Assembly: GCF_015776785.2 (NCBI RefSeq)
Contig: NZ_LFMD02000003.1
Span: 1,197,765-1,261,764 of the forward strand
Direction: 5' to 3'
Length of the DNA stretch: 64,000 bases
Origin: Kitasatospora sp. SUK 42
GTDB taxonomy: Bacteria; Actinomycetota; Actinomycetes; Streptomycetales; Streptomycetaceae
Made by a program: the position numbers and the translations under genes. A model generated the notes under the pieces. The model was not told the origin of the DNA. It saw nothing but the letters and a program-made list of their open reading frames with translations, and did not search any database. Positions 52,071-60,678 of this stretch are shown here, in pieces. The first letter of the stretch is position 1, and each line of letters opens with the position of its first letter.

Positions 52071-53210
52071 TTAGGCTCGGGTGCCGAGTCCGGCGATGAC
52101 CCGCAGGGCGAGCGTCCCGGCGTCCTCGCCGGCTCCGGCCGGGACGTCCGGGGTCAGGCCGGTGCCGTCCAGGGAGCGGCCGGCCGGGGTGTGGTAGCGC
52201 CCGACGGTCATCTCCAGCACGGCGCCGTCGGCGAGCCTGCTGGGCTGCTGGACGGTGCCCTTGCCGAAGGTGCGGGAGCCCACCACGACCGCGCGGCTGC
52301 GGTCCTGCAGGGCACCTGCCAGCAGTTCGGCCGCGCTCATCGTGCCGCCGTCCACCAGCACCACCAGCGGGGTGCGCTGGTCGCCGCCGGGCGGGGCGGT
52401 CAGGTCCCTCGTCTCGCCGCGCTCCTGGTACGAGCCGACCGAACCGCCGTCCAGGAAGATGCCGGCGGTGCCGACCGCCTCGTCCACCAACCCGCCGGAG
52501 TTGCCGCGCAGATCGAGCACCACGCCGGTGTGCGGGGCGCGCAGGGCGGCGCGCACCTGCTCGGCCACGCCGTTGGTGAAGGCCCGGACGGTGATCCGCA
52601 GGACGCCCTTCTCCAGGTGCTCGGCGGTGACCTGCTGACTGTCCAGCAGCACGCGCCGCAGCCGCAGTTCGCGCACCTCCCCGCCGGCCCGCTGCACGGC
52701 CAGGGTGACCTCGGAGCCGACCCGGCGCTCGCCGTCCCGGCCGCGCAGCCGGGCGACCACCTCGGTGACCGGCAGCCGGTCGGCCTGGTCAGTGTCGATC
52801 CGCAGCAGCCGGTCGCCGGGGGCGATCCCGGCCTCGGCGGCCGGTCCGGCCGGGGTGACCTGGGAGACCGCGGTGACGCCGTCCTCGCCGCGGCCGACCG
52901 AGAGGCCGACGCCCAGGTAGCGGCCGTCCAGGCCCTGGCTGAACTCCGCGTACTCCTGGGCGCTGTAGTAGGCGCCCCAGCGGTCGCCGCCGGCCGAGAG
53001 CAGGTGCTCGGCCTGCTGCTCGGACAGCGCGGCGCCCGAAGGGTCCGCCGGGAGCGCGGTGTTCGCGGCCGGGACGAGGTCGGCGGCGGCCCGGCGGGGC
53101 CGGTCGCCCGGTTCGTCCCAGGCCCCGGAGACGGCACCGGCCAGGAGCACGGCACCGAACGCCAGGCTGAGGGCGGCCACCTGACGCGCCCTGCGCGGAG
53201 TTTGCAGCAT
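52071..53210 (-). CDS. S41 carboxy-terminal processing protease (CtpA-like)
   Basis: 379 aa. An N-terminal signal anchor ([19 protein letters not shown]) leads to a PDZ domain ([35 protein letters not shown]) and the S41 core: [19 protein letters not shown], catalytic Ser in [17 protein letters not shown] and Lys in [16 protein letters not shown]. It cleaves C-termini of exported proteins. It lies between ftsX and smpB on the same strand, an order I recall as conserved in Streptomyces. A hairpin separates it from ftsX. Confidence 0.93.
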   Translation of the reverse strand: MLQTPRRARQVAALSLAFGAVLLAGAVSGAWDEPGDRPRRAAADLVPAANTALPADPSGAALSEQQAEHLLSAGGDRWGAYYSAQEYAEFSQGLDGRYLGVGLSVGRGEDGVTAVSQVTPAGPAAEAGIAPGDRLLRIDTDQADRLPVTEVVARLRGRDGERRVGSEVTLAVQRAGGEVRELRLRRVLLDSQQVTAEHLEKGVLRITVRAFTNGVAEQVRAALRAPHTGVVLDLRGNSGGLVDEAVGTAGIFLDGGSVGSYQERGETRDLTAPPGGDQRTPLVVLVDGGTMSAAELLAGALQDRSRAVVVGSRTFGKGTVQQPSRLADGAVLEMTVGRYHTPAGRSLDGTGLTPDVPAGAGEDAGTLALRVIAGLGTRA

Positions 53211-53274
53211 GGAACCGGAGTCTAGACACCGCGCCGCGCACGACGGGCCCGAACGGTGGACCGCGGAACGGCGA

Positions 53275-53307
53275 CGGCCCCGGACGGCGCAGCGCCGTCC
53301 GGGGCCG
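53275..53307 (-). terminator. Terminator after ftsX
   Basis: CGGCCCCGGACGGC (53275-53288) pairs with 53294-53307 around GCAGC, 16 bases past the ftsX stop on the minus strand. Confidence 0.8.
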
Positions 53308-53323
53308 AAGGAACCGGTGGGGA

Positions 53324-54235
53324 TCAGACCTTGAGGTACTTGCGCAGGGTGAAGAACGCCGCGACACCGGCCATGCCCATACCGACCACGATCAGCAGCG
53401 GTATCACCGCGAGCACCGAGCCGAGCCCGATGAAGTGGATGAACTGCACCCGGTCGGCCAGCCAGTTCTGGACGAAGAAGTGCCCACCGATCAGCAGGCC
53501 CGAGGCCATCATCGCGCCGAGCAGCGCCGAGAAGGCCGCCTCGGCGATGAACGGCATCTGCACGTAGAAGTTCGAGGCGCCGACCAGGCGCATGATGCCG
53601 GTCTCGCGCCGCCTGCTGAACGCCGACACCCGAACGGTGTTGACGATCAGCAGCAGTGCGACGAAGAGCATCAGCACCATGATCACGAAGGCCGCCGTCT
53701 GGAGGCCGTTGAGCAGGCCGAAGAGGTTCTCCAGGATCTTCCGCTGGTCCTCGACCGACTTCACGCCCGGCTTCCCCGCGAAGGCGCTCTGGATGACGTC
53801 GTACTTGGTCGGGTCGTTGAGCTTGACCCGCCAGGACTGCGGCATCGCGTCCGCACCCAGGACGGAGATGAGCGGGTTGTCCGGGTTCATGTCCTTCCAG
53901 TGCTTGTACGCCTCCGCCGAGCTCTCGTAGGTGGACGACTGGACCACCGAACTCATCTTGTCCAGCTGGTCCTTGATGTCCTGGACCTGCTGGTCGGTGG
54001 CCGCACCCTTGTCGCACTGCGGCGAGTTGCGGGCATCCGCCTTGGTGCAGAAGTAGATGCTCACCTCGACCTTGTCGTACCAGTACCCCTTCATGGAGTT
54101 CACCTGGTCGCGGACCAGGAGCGAGGAACCGGCGAGGGCGAGGGAGAGCGCGACACTGACCACGACCGCGATGGTCATGGTCAGGTTGCGTCGGAGACCC
54201 ACACCGATCTCCGACAGGACGAACTGGGCACGCAT
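53324..54235 (-). CDS. ftsX: Cell division protein FtsX
   Basis: 303 aa, four TM helices: one after MRAQFVLSEIGVGLRRNLTM, then an extracellular loop of about 130 residues (KVEVSIYFCTKADARNSP and a Cys in SPQCDKG), and three C-terminal helices (AAFVIMVLMLFVALLLIVNT, FSALLGAMMASGLLIGGHFF, SVLAVIPLLIVVGMGMAGVA). With FtsE it forms an ABC-type complex that activates peptidoglycan hydrolases at the septum. RRRETGIMRLVGAS is the FtsE-coupling loop. Confidence 0.95.
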   Translation of the reverse strand: MRAQFVLSEIGVGLRRNLTMTIAVVVSVALSLALAGSSLLVRDQVNSMKGYWYDKVEVSIYFCTKADARNSPQCDKGAATDQQVQDIKDQLDKMSSVVQSSTYESSAEAYKHWKDMNPDNPLISVLGADAMPQSWRVKLNDPTKYDVIQSAFAGKPGVKSVEDQRKILENLFGLLNGLQTAAFVIMVLMLFVALLLIVNTVRVSAFSRRRETGIMRLVGASNFYVQMPFIAEAAFSALLGAMMASGLLIGGHFFVQNWLADRVQFIHFIGLGSVLAVIPLLIVVGMGMAGVAAFFTLRKYLKV

Positions 54236-54313
54236 GCGGGAAACAACTCCAGGGTCGGTACTGCTGGGTCTGGCGGTTTCGGGCCGGCGGCCCTACGGTT
54301 CAGCGCCGGTCGG

Positions 54314-55003
54314 TCAGTGCTGGTACCCGTAGACGCCGCGGGCCTGGTCGCGGACGAGCAGCCCCTTGTCGAGTTCGATGACCCGCTTGCGCATCTGGTC
54401 GACGATGGCCTGGTCGTGTGTGGCCATCAGCACCGTGGTGCCGGTGCGGTTGATGCGGTCGAGCAGCTTCATGATGCCGACCGAGTTCTGCGGGTCGAGG
54501 TTGCCGGTGGGCTCGTCGGCGATGAGCAGCATCGGACGGTTCACGAAGGCACGGGCGATCGCCACACGCTGCTGCTCACCACCGGACAGCTCACCCGGCA
54601 TGCGGTCCTCCTTGCCGCCGAGGCCGACCAGCTCCAGCACCTCGGGCACCACCTTGCCGATGGCGCTCTTGGGCTTGCCGATCACCTCCAGGGCGAAGGC
54701 GACGTTCTGCGCGACCGTCTTGTTCGGCAGCAGGCGGAAGTCCTGGAAGACGGTGCCCAGCTGGCGGCGCATGTGCGGCACCTTCCAGTTGGACAGCTTG
54801 CCGAGGTCCTTGCCCAGGACGTGCACCGCGCCCGTGGTGGGGCGCTCCTCCCGCAGGCACAGGCGCAGGAAGGTGGACTTCCCCGAGCCGGACGAACCGA
54901 CCAGGAAGACGAACTCGCCCTTCTCGATCTCCAGCGAGACGTTGTCCAGGGCGGGACGGTTCTGCTTGGGATAGGTCTTGGAGACGTTGTCGAATCTGAT
55001 CAC
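54314..55003 (-). CDS. ftsE: Cell division ATP-binding protein FtsE
   Basis: 229 aa from GTG 55003. ABC ATPase with Walker [20 protein letters not shown] loop in [17 protein letters not shown], signature [19 protein letters not shown], Walker [14 protein letters not shown] and switch His in [11 protein letters not shown]. Operon leader with ftsX (78-base gap). TAGGAT (minus strand, 55027-55022) about 19 bases upstream is a likely -10, leaving a very short leader. Confidence 0.95.
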   Translation of the reverse strand: MIRFDNVSKTYPKQNRPALDNVSLEIEKGEFVFLVGSSGSGKSTFLRLCLREERPTTGAVHVLGKDLGKLSNWKVPHMRRQLGTVFQDFRLLPNKTVAQNVAFALEVIGKPKSAIGKVVPEVLELVGLGGKEDRMPGELSGGEQQRVAIARAFVNRPMLLIADEPTGNLDPQNSVGIMKLLDRINRTGTTVLMATHDQAIVDQMRKRVIELDKGLLVRDQARGVYGYQH

Positions 55004-55021
55004 GGCTGCATCACGGAGGCC

Positions 55022-55049
55022 ATCCTAGGCGGCGCCAGTCCTCGGTCGA
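55022..55049 (-). promoter_or_regulatory. Possible ftsEX promoter
   Basis: Minus strand TCGACC (55049-55044), 16-base spacer, TAGGAT (55027-55022). The -10 is a strong HrdB match, the -35 weaker. Predicted leader only about 13 bases. Confidence 0.45.
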
Positions 55050-55352
55050 TCCGCCCCGGAGGCCCGGTCCTGGGGCGGGCGAAGGGAGCGCAGAGGGCCG
55101 CTCCCGGTCTGGGACCATACGCGAATCGGCGACCGGCCCGCAGGAACCGTCCAGGAGGACGGTCGAAATCTGGGGGAGAATGTCCGCCTATGCCCCGAAT
55201 ATTGCGAGCCATCTCACAGCCCGGGAGCCGGAACCGCCAGAACCTGGCAGAGTGGAGGTGGCGACCGCATCCGGCCGCTCCCCCGTACAGGGCAGGAAGA
55301 GGAACCAAAGCCCCGTCCGGTGCGTTGGCTGTAGCAGCGAGGAGGAGATCGC
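55050..55352. other. Divergent intergenic region, ftsE and microprotein
   Basis: No gene is seen. CCGTCC-AGGA-GGACGG at about 55148-55163 is a short hairpin. The promoter of the plus-strand microprotein is not obvious; TGGCTGTAGCAG at about 55327-55338 is the best candidate -10 region. Confidence 0.3.
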
Positions 55353-55547
55353 ATGACCTGCGACCATCTGGTGTGCGCCAACTGCAACGGACGCGTCAGC
55401 GACGGGCGTTGCCCGGTGTGCCGCGCCAACCGGGCCCGGCTGCAGGAGCAGCAGGGGCCGTTCGCCGCGCTCTCCCCCGCGATGCTGCTGGCCCTGCTGG
55501 CCGGGCTGCTCGCGGTGGTGCTGATCGCCCGGCAGGCGCTGGCCTGA
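55353..55547 (+). CDS. Zinc-ribbon single-TM microprotein
   Basis: 64 aa. MTCDHLVCANCNGRVSDGRC followed by PVC places two CxxC pairs (CANC and CPVC) for one zinc ion at the N-terminus; residues about 41-62 (AMLLALLAGLLAVVLIARQA) are a TM helix. GAGGAGGAG lies 6 bases before the ATG, an excellent ribosome site. I recall similar small proteins beside ftsE and prfB in other Streptomyces; function unknown. Followed by a strong terminator shared with convergent prfB. Confidence 0.85.
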   Translation: MTCDHLVCANCNGRVSDGRCPVCRANRARLQEQQGPFAALSPAMLLALLAGLLAVVLIARQALA

Positions 55548-55572
55548 GGCCCCGAAGACCGGAGCAACGTAC

Positions 55573-55609
55573 CGGAAGGCCCCCGACCACTGTGGTCGGG
55601 GGCCTTCCG
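55573..55609. terminator. Bidirectional terminator between microprotein and prfB
   Basis: A 17-bp perfect stem (left arm CGGAAGGCCCCCGACCA) with loop CTG between convergent stops at 55547 and 55640. Confidence 0.88.
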
Positions 55610-55639
55610 CGCGTTCCGGTGCGTTTTGCTCCGCGGCGC

Positions 55640-56752
<1,113 letters not shown>

Positions 56753-56787
56753 GCCCCCAGGGTAATGGCTCCGGGGGTGGTCATGAC

Positions 56788-56835
56788 GACACCCCCGTGT
56801 CGGACGGGGCTGACACCCCCGTGCCGGATGGGGCT
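56788..56835. repeat. Tandem duplicate of 24 bp at kinase 3' end
   Basis: The unit beginning GACACCCCCGTGTCGGACGG occurs twice head to tail (56788-56811 and 56812-56835) with two differences. The second copy reaches into the kinase stop codon. Each unit can form a CCCCG/CGGGG hairpin, so it may serve as a double weak terminator for the kinase gene. Confidence 0.7.
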
Positions 56836-58087
56836 AGGGAGCCCTCGGGGCGGTGCCCTGCACGGCCGGGCGGGCCGGGTGTCCGTGGTCCGGGGCGGTC
56901 GCCGCGAAGGCCGTCCAGGCCGCTGCGGCACCCGCCAGCAGCAGGACGGTGGCCAGCAGCACGGCCAGCATCCGGCGGCGGCGCAGCAGTGCCTGGCGGT
57001 CCCGGCGGTGGCCCGGGGGCGTGCGCTGGGCGCGGGACTCGGCGGCGTACGCGGCCAGCTGGTCGGCCGAGGGGCGGCGCAGGCTGGTGTGGGTGTCCCG
57101 GGTGGAGTCCGGGGCGATGCCGGGCACCAGCGGGACGGCCGGGCCGCGGCGGCGCTTGTGGGCGCCCGGGGCGGCGTCGATCTCGGCGTAGACGGCCTCG
57201 CCGGGGGTCAGTTGCTCCTCGGCCGGGGCGCGGCCCTGGGAGGGCACCGCCAGCACCGGCAGCCCGGCCAGCGAGGGCAGCTGCTCGCGCAGCCGGGAGG
57301 CCAGCTCGGCGGCGCGCAGCCGGGAGGCGGGGGCCTTGGCCAGGCACTCGGAGATGATCCGCCACAGCCCGTCCGGCAGGCCGGGGATCGGCGGGACCTG
57401 CTCGGTGACGTGCCGGCGCAGCACCGCGCCGGTGTGGCCGCCGCCGAACGGCGTGGAGCCGGCCAGCAGCTCGTACAGCACGGTGGCGAGGGCGTAGATG
57501 TCGACGGCGGCGCGCGGCTCCAGGCCCTCGATGATCTCGGGGGCGAGGTAGTCGGGGGTGCCGATGATCCGGGTGGCCCGGGTGCGGCGCGGGGCGTCGA
57601 CCAGGCGGGCCACGCCGAAGTCGGTGAGCTTGGCGCGCGGGGCGCCGCCCGGGCCGGGGGCGGCGGCGAGGTCGAGCAGGACGTTCTCCGGCTTGACGTC
57701 GCGGTGGACGATCCCGGCGGCGTGCGCGGCGGCCAGGCCGTCGGCGACGTCGGCGATGATCGAGGCCGCCACCTGCGGCGGGAGGGCGCCGTCCCGCTCC
57801 AGCCGGGAGCGCAGGTCGGTGCCCTGGACCAGCTCCATCACCAGGGCGAGGTCGCTGCCGTCCACGACCATGTCGCGCACGCCGACCACCCGGGGGTGGT
57901 CGAGGCTGGTCAGCGCGGTGCGCTCCTGGACGAAGCGGCCGACCAGCACCTGGTCGGCGGCGAGGTCCTCGCGCAGCAGCTTGACCGCCACCGCGCCGTC
58001 GGGCCCCTCACCGAGCCAGACCGTCCCGGCCGAGCCCCGGCCGATCACCTGGTGGACGGTGTACCGGCTGCCGATCTTGCGTGCCAA
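56834..58087 (-). CDS. Transmembrane Ser/Thr protein kinase (PknB-like)
   Basis: 417 aa. Kinase domain residues 1-270: glycine loop IGRGSAGTVWLG, Lys in VAVKLLREDL, HRD in IVHRDVKPENVLLD, DFG in LTDFGVARL, APE in YLAPEIIEG. A linker follows, then one TM (MLAVLLATVLLLAGAAAAW) and a short outside tail. Without PASTA domains. It is followed upstream by another kinase gene of the same kind, and the two probably arose by duplication. Confidence 0.93.
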   Translation of the reverse strand: MARKIGSRYTVHQVIGRGSAGTVWLGEGPDGAVAVKLLREDLAADQVLVGRFVQERTALTSLDHPRVVGVRDMVVDGSDLALVMELVQGTDLRSRLERDGALPPQVAASIIADVADGLAAAHAAGIVHRDVKPENVLLDLAAAPGPGGAPRAKLTDFGVARLVDAPRRTRATRIIGTPDYLAPEIIEGLEPRAAVDIYALATVLYELLAGSTPFGGGHTGAVLRRHVTEQVPPIPGLPDGLWRIISECLAKAPASRLRAAELASRLREQLPSLAGLPVLAVPSQGRAPAEEQLTPGEAVYAEIDAAPGAHKRRRGPAVPLVPGIAPDSTRDTHTSLRRPSADQLAAYAAESRAQRTPPGHRRDRQALLRRRRMLAVLLATVLLLAGAAAAWTAFAATAPDHGHPARPAVQGTAPRAP

Positions 58088-58336
58088 TGCTGCTCCGTGG
58101 GCGGCGCGGGAGCGCTCCGGGGAGCCCGGTGCGCTCGGTGGGGCGGGACAACAGCGACCAACCTACGCGCCCGGACCCCCTGTCCGGGCCGCCTGAGGGC
58201 CGTGGAGCGGGAGTCGCGGGCGAGAAATCTTACGAATTGTCGACAAAGCGTCAATCTCACCGTCCGGCCGGTCCGGAGCCGGTGCCGGACCGACACCTGA
58301 CCCGCCGTCGCCCACCCGCGCCCCGCCGTCCGACCG

Positions 58337-60214
58337 CTAGTTGCTGCCGATGGTGCTGTTCACCCAGTCGCGCGCGGTGTCGAACCAGCCCACCACATTG
58401 TCCCAGTAGTGCGGAAGCGGCGTGAAGCTCCACAGCGCCACCGAGGCCACGCCCAGCACCAGCAGCACCATCAGGCAGCCCTTGAGACAGCCGAGGCCCG
58501 GGATGTACATCCGGTTGCGGCTGCGCGGGCGCCGCTCGCGCGGCGGGGCGGGCTCGCGGCGGGGCGGCGCGGGCGGCTCCTCGCGGGGCCGCGGGGGCTC
58601 CCGGTGCTGCGGCGCGGGCGGCTCGGCCCGGCGCGGCACCGGGGTGGGCGGGGGCGGCGGCGGGTAGCCGCCCTGCGACTGGCCGTACCCGGCCGGGGCC
58701 TGCCGGTAGCTGCCCGGGGGCTGCGGACGGCCGCCCTGCGGGCCCTGCCCGGCCTGGTGCCCCGCCTGCGGCCCGCCCTGGTTCCCCGCCTGGTAGGGCG
58801 GCGGGGCGACCGGCGGGCGCTGGGCGTAGCCGGGCGGCGGGCCCTGGCGGCGCGGGTCCTGGCGGTAGCCGGCCGGCGGCTGCTGCTGCGGGCCGGGCCG
58901 TCCGCCCGGTCCCGCCTGGTAGGGCTGCGGGGCGACCTGCGGCTCCTCGAAGTCCTCCGGTCCGAAGTAGCCGACCTGGGTCTGCTGGTTGCGGTCGCGC
59001 GCCGCGCGCAGCTGGGTCTGCCACGGGTGCGGCGCCTCCTCCTGCGCCCCGGCCGGCCCGGCGGGCGGGGGCGGCGGCACGGCGGCGGGCGGCATCACCT
59101 GGGTGCGGTCCGGGACGCCGTACGGGGGCGCGGGCGGCGGCTGGGTGCCCATCACCCGGGTCGCGGCGGCCGGGTCGTACTGCGGTCCGCCCGGGGGCGG
59201 CGGCAGCACCTGGGTGTGGTCCTCGGCGCCGGGAGCGCCCGGCACCGGACCGGGGAAGGCGCCCAGGACGGCGCCCGTGGTGCCCGGGACGGTCGTCGGC
59301 TGCGGGTCCGGCAGCAGCAGGGCGCCGACCGCCAGCGCCTCGTCCACCGCGGCCGGCGAGGCGTGCACGCCCACCCCGGCGGCGACCACCCGCAGGGCGC
59401 GGGCCAGCGAGGTGGCGCTCGGCCGCTGGGCAGGGTCCTTGCGCAGGCAGCGCTCGATCACCGTCCAGAGCGGCTCGGGCATCGTGCTGGGCCGCTGCGG
59501 CTCCTGCGACAGGTGGGCCTGGAGGACCGCGAGCGCGGAGTCGCCCTGGAACGGCTGGCGGCCGGTGACCAGCTCGTAGAGCATGATCCCGGCGCCGTAG
59601 ACGTCCACCGCGGAGGTCTGCGGGCGGCCCTCGGCGGACTCCGGCGCGACGTACGCGGGGGTGCCGACGAACTCGTGGGTACGGGTGACGCCCGGGGAGT
59701 CGGCGAGCCGGGCGATGCCGAAGTCGGTCAGCATCGGGTGCATCTGCTCGGTGCCGCCCACCAGGGTGGAGGCGAGCAGCACGTTGGCCGGCTTGAGGTC
59801 GCGGTGGACGATCCCGTCCTCGTGGCTGGCCGCCAGCGCGTCCGCGACCTGGGCCATCAGCAGGGCGCCCGCGATCGGGCTGAACGGGCCGTTGGCGCGC
59901 AGGTAGCGGGCCAGGTCGGGGCCCTCCACCAGGTCCATCACCAGGGCCAGCAGCTCGCCCTCGACGACCAGGTCGCGGACCCGGACGATGTTGGGGTGGG
60001 TCAGCCGCAGCAGCAGCGAGCGCTCGCGCAGGAAGCGCATCACCACGTCCGGGTCGGCCGCCAGTTCCTCGCGCAGCACCTTGATCGCCACCTGCTGCCC
60101 GGGCTCGCTGCCCGGCACCTGGGCGTCCGGACGCACCAGACCGCGCCAGACGGTCCCGGTCGCACCCCGACCCAGGGTCTCATCGAGCAGATACTTGCTG
60201 CCGACTGGCCGCAC
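58337..60214 (-). CDS. Transmembrane Ser/Thr protein kinase with Pro/Gln-rich linker
   Basis: 625 aa from GTG 60214 with GAGGAG 9 bases upstream; the frame extends to 60652 without support. Kinase: LGRGATGTVWRGL, VAIKVLREEL, IVHRDLKPANVLL, LTDFGIARLADS, YVAPESAEG. A 300-residue linker is rich in Pro, Gln, Gly and Tyr (many QAG, PPPP, YRQ motifs). One TM (GCLMVLLVLGVASVALW) and a 25-residue outer tail follow. A 24-bp near-palindrome around CCCCTAGGGG lies 143 bases upstream. Confidence 0.92.
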   Translation of the reverse strand: MRPVGSKYLLDETLGRGATGTVWRGLVRPDAQVPGSEPGQQVAIKVLREELAADPDVVMRFLRERSLLLRLTHPNIVRVRDLVVEGELLALVMDLVEGPDLARYLRANGPFSPIAGALLMAQVADALAASHEDGIVHRDLKPANVLLASTLVGGTEQMHPMLTDFGIARLADSPGVTRTHEFVGTPAYVAPESAEGRPQTSAVDVYGAGIMLYELVTGRQPFQGDSALAVLQAHLSQEPQRPSTMPEPLWTVIERCLRKDPAQRPSATSLARALRVVAAGVGVHASPAAVDEALAVGALLLPDPQPTTVPGTTGAVLGAFPGPVPGAPGAEDHTQVLPPPPGGPQYDPAAATRVMGTQPPPAPPYGVPDRTQVMPPAAVPPPPPAGPAGAQEEAPHPWQTQLRAARDRNQQTQVGYFGPEDFEEPQVAPQPYQAGPGGRPGPQQQPPAGYRQDPRRQGPPPGYAQRPPVAPPPYQAGNQGGPQAGHQAGQGPQGGRPQPPGSYRQAPAGYGQSQGGYPPPPPPTPVPRRAEPPAPQHREPPRPREEPPAPPRREPAPPRERRPRSRNRMYIPGLGCLKGCLMVLLVLGVASVALWSFTPLPHYWDNVVGWFDTARDWVNSTIGSN

Positions 60215-60678
60215 CTTGTCGCACTCCTCGCCGTGCCGCCCGCGCGGGGCGCTCCTCCGCAGGTGCGGTGAGCCTGCCGGGCCCGTGTTTGCGGCCACTC
60301 TAACGGTGTCCGTTCTGCTTTTCGGGGTGACCGGCAGGCCATCCGAGCGGGGTTGGGGGACATCCCCTAGGGGAGTTCCCGGAGCCGGTCGCACGGGCCC
60401 GTCGGGGGCCGTCGCGGCGGCGGTGCCGACGGTGGCCCCGGCCGTGGTCGCGGTGGCCGTTGCGGCCCCGGTTGACCTGACTCTGCGTCGCCTCCAACAT
60501 GGCGATGATCGCAAGATCGTCAAATCCGGTACGGTGCGCGGACTGTCCACGCCGGATGGCAGGATGGACACTCGCCACTCGTGTGGCCCAAAGGGCCGCC
60601 GCGTCCGCCCCGAGCGTCCGCGACGGCACCGGACAGCGGTACCAGGCATCACACCAGCAGAAGGGACCCGCGGGCGAG
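60215..60678. other. 464-base divergent intergenic region
   Basis: No gene is seen. It includes minus-strand TTAGAGT (about 60303-60297), a good -10 for the kinase, the CCCCTAGGGG element at 60357-60380 and plus-strand TTGACC at 60472-60477, a -35 candidate for the FHA gene. Confidence 0.4.
60357..60380. promoter_or_regulatory. 24-bp near-palindrome centred on CCCCTAGGGG
   Basis: GGGA...TCCCCTAGGGGA...TCCC: the central 12 bases (60363-60374) are perfectly symmetric and the outer GGGA/TCCC also match. It lies upstream of the kinase promoter and resembles a dimeric activator or repressor site. Confidence 0.45.
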
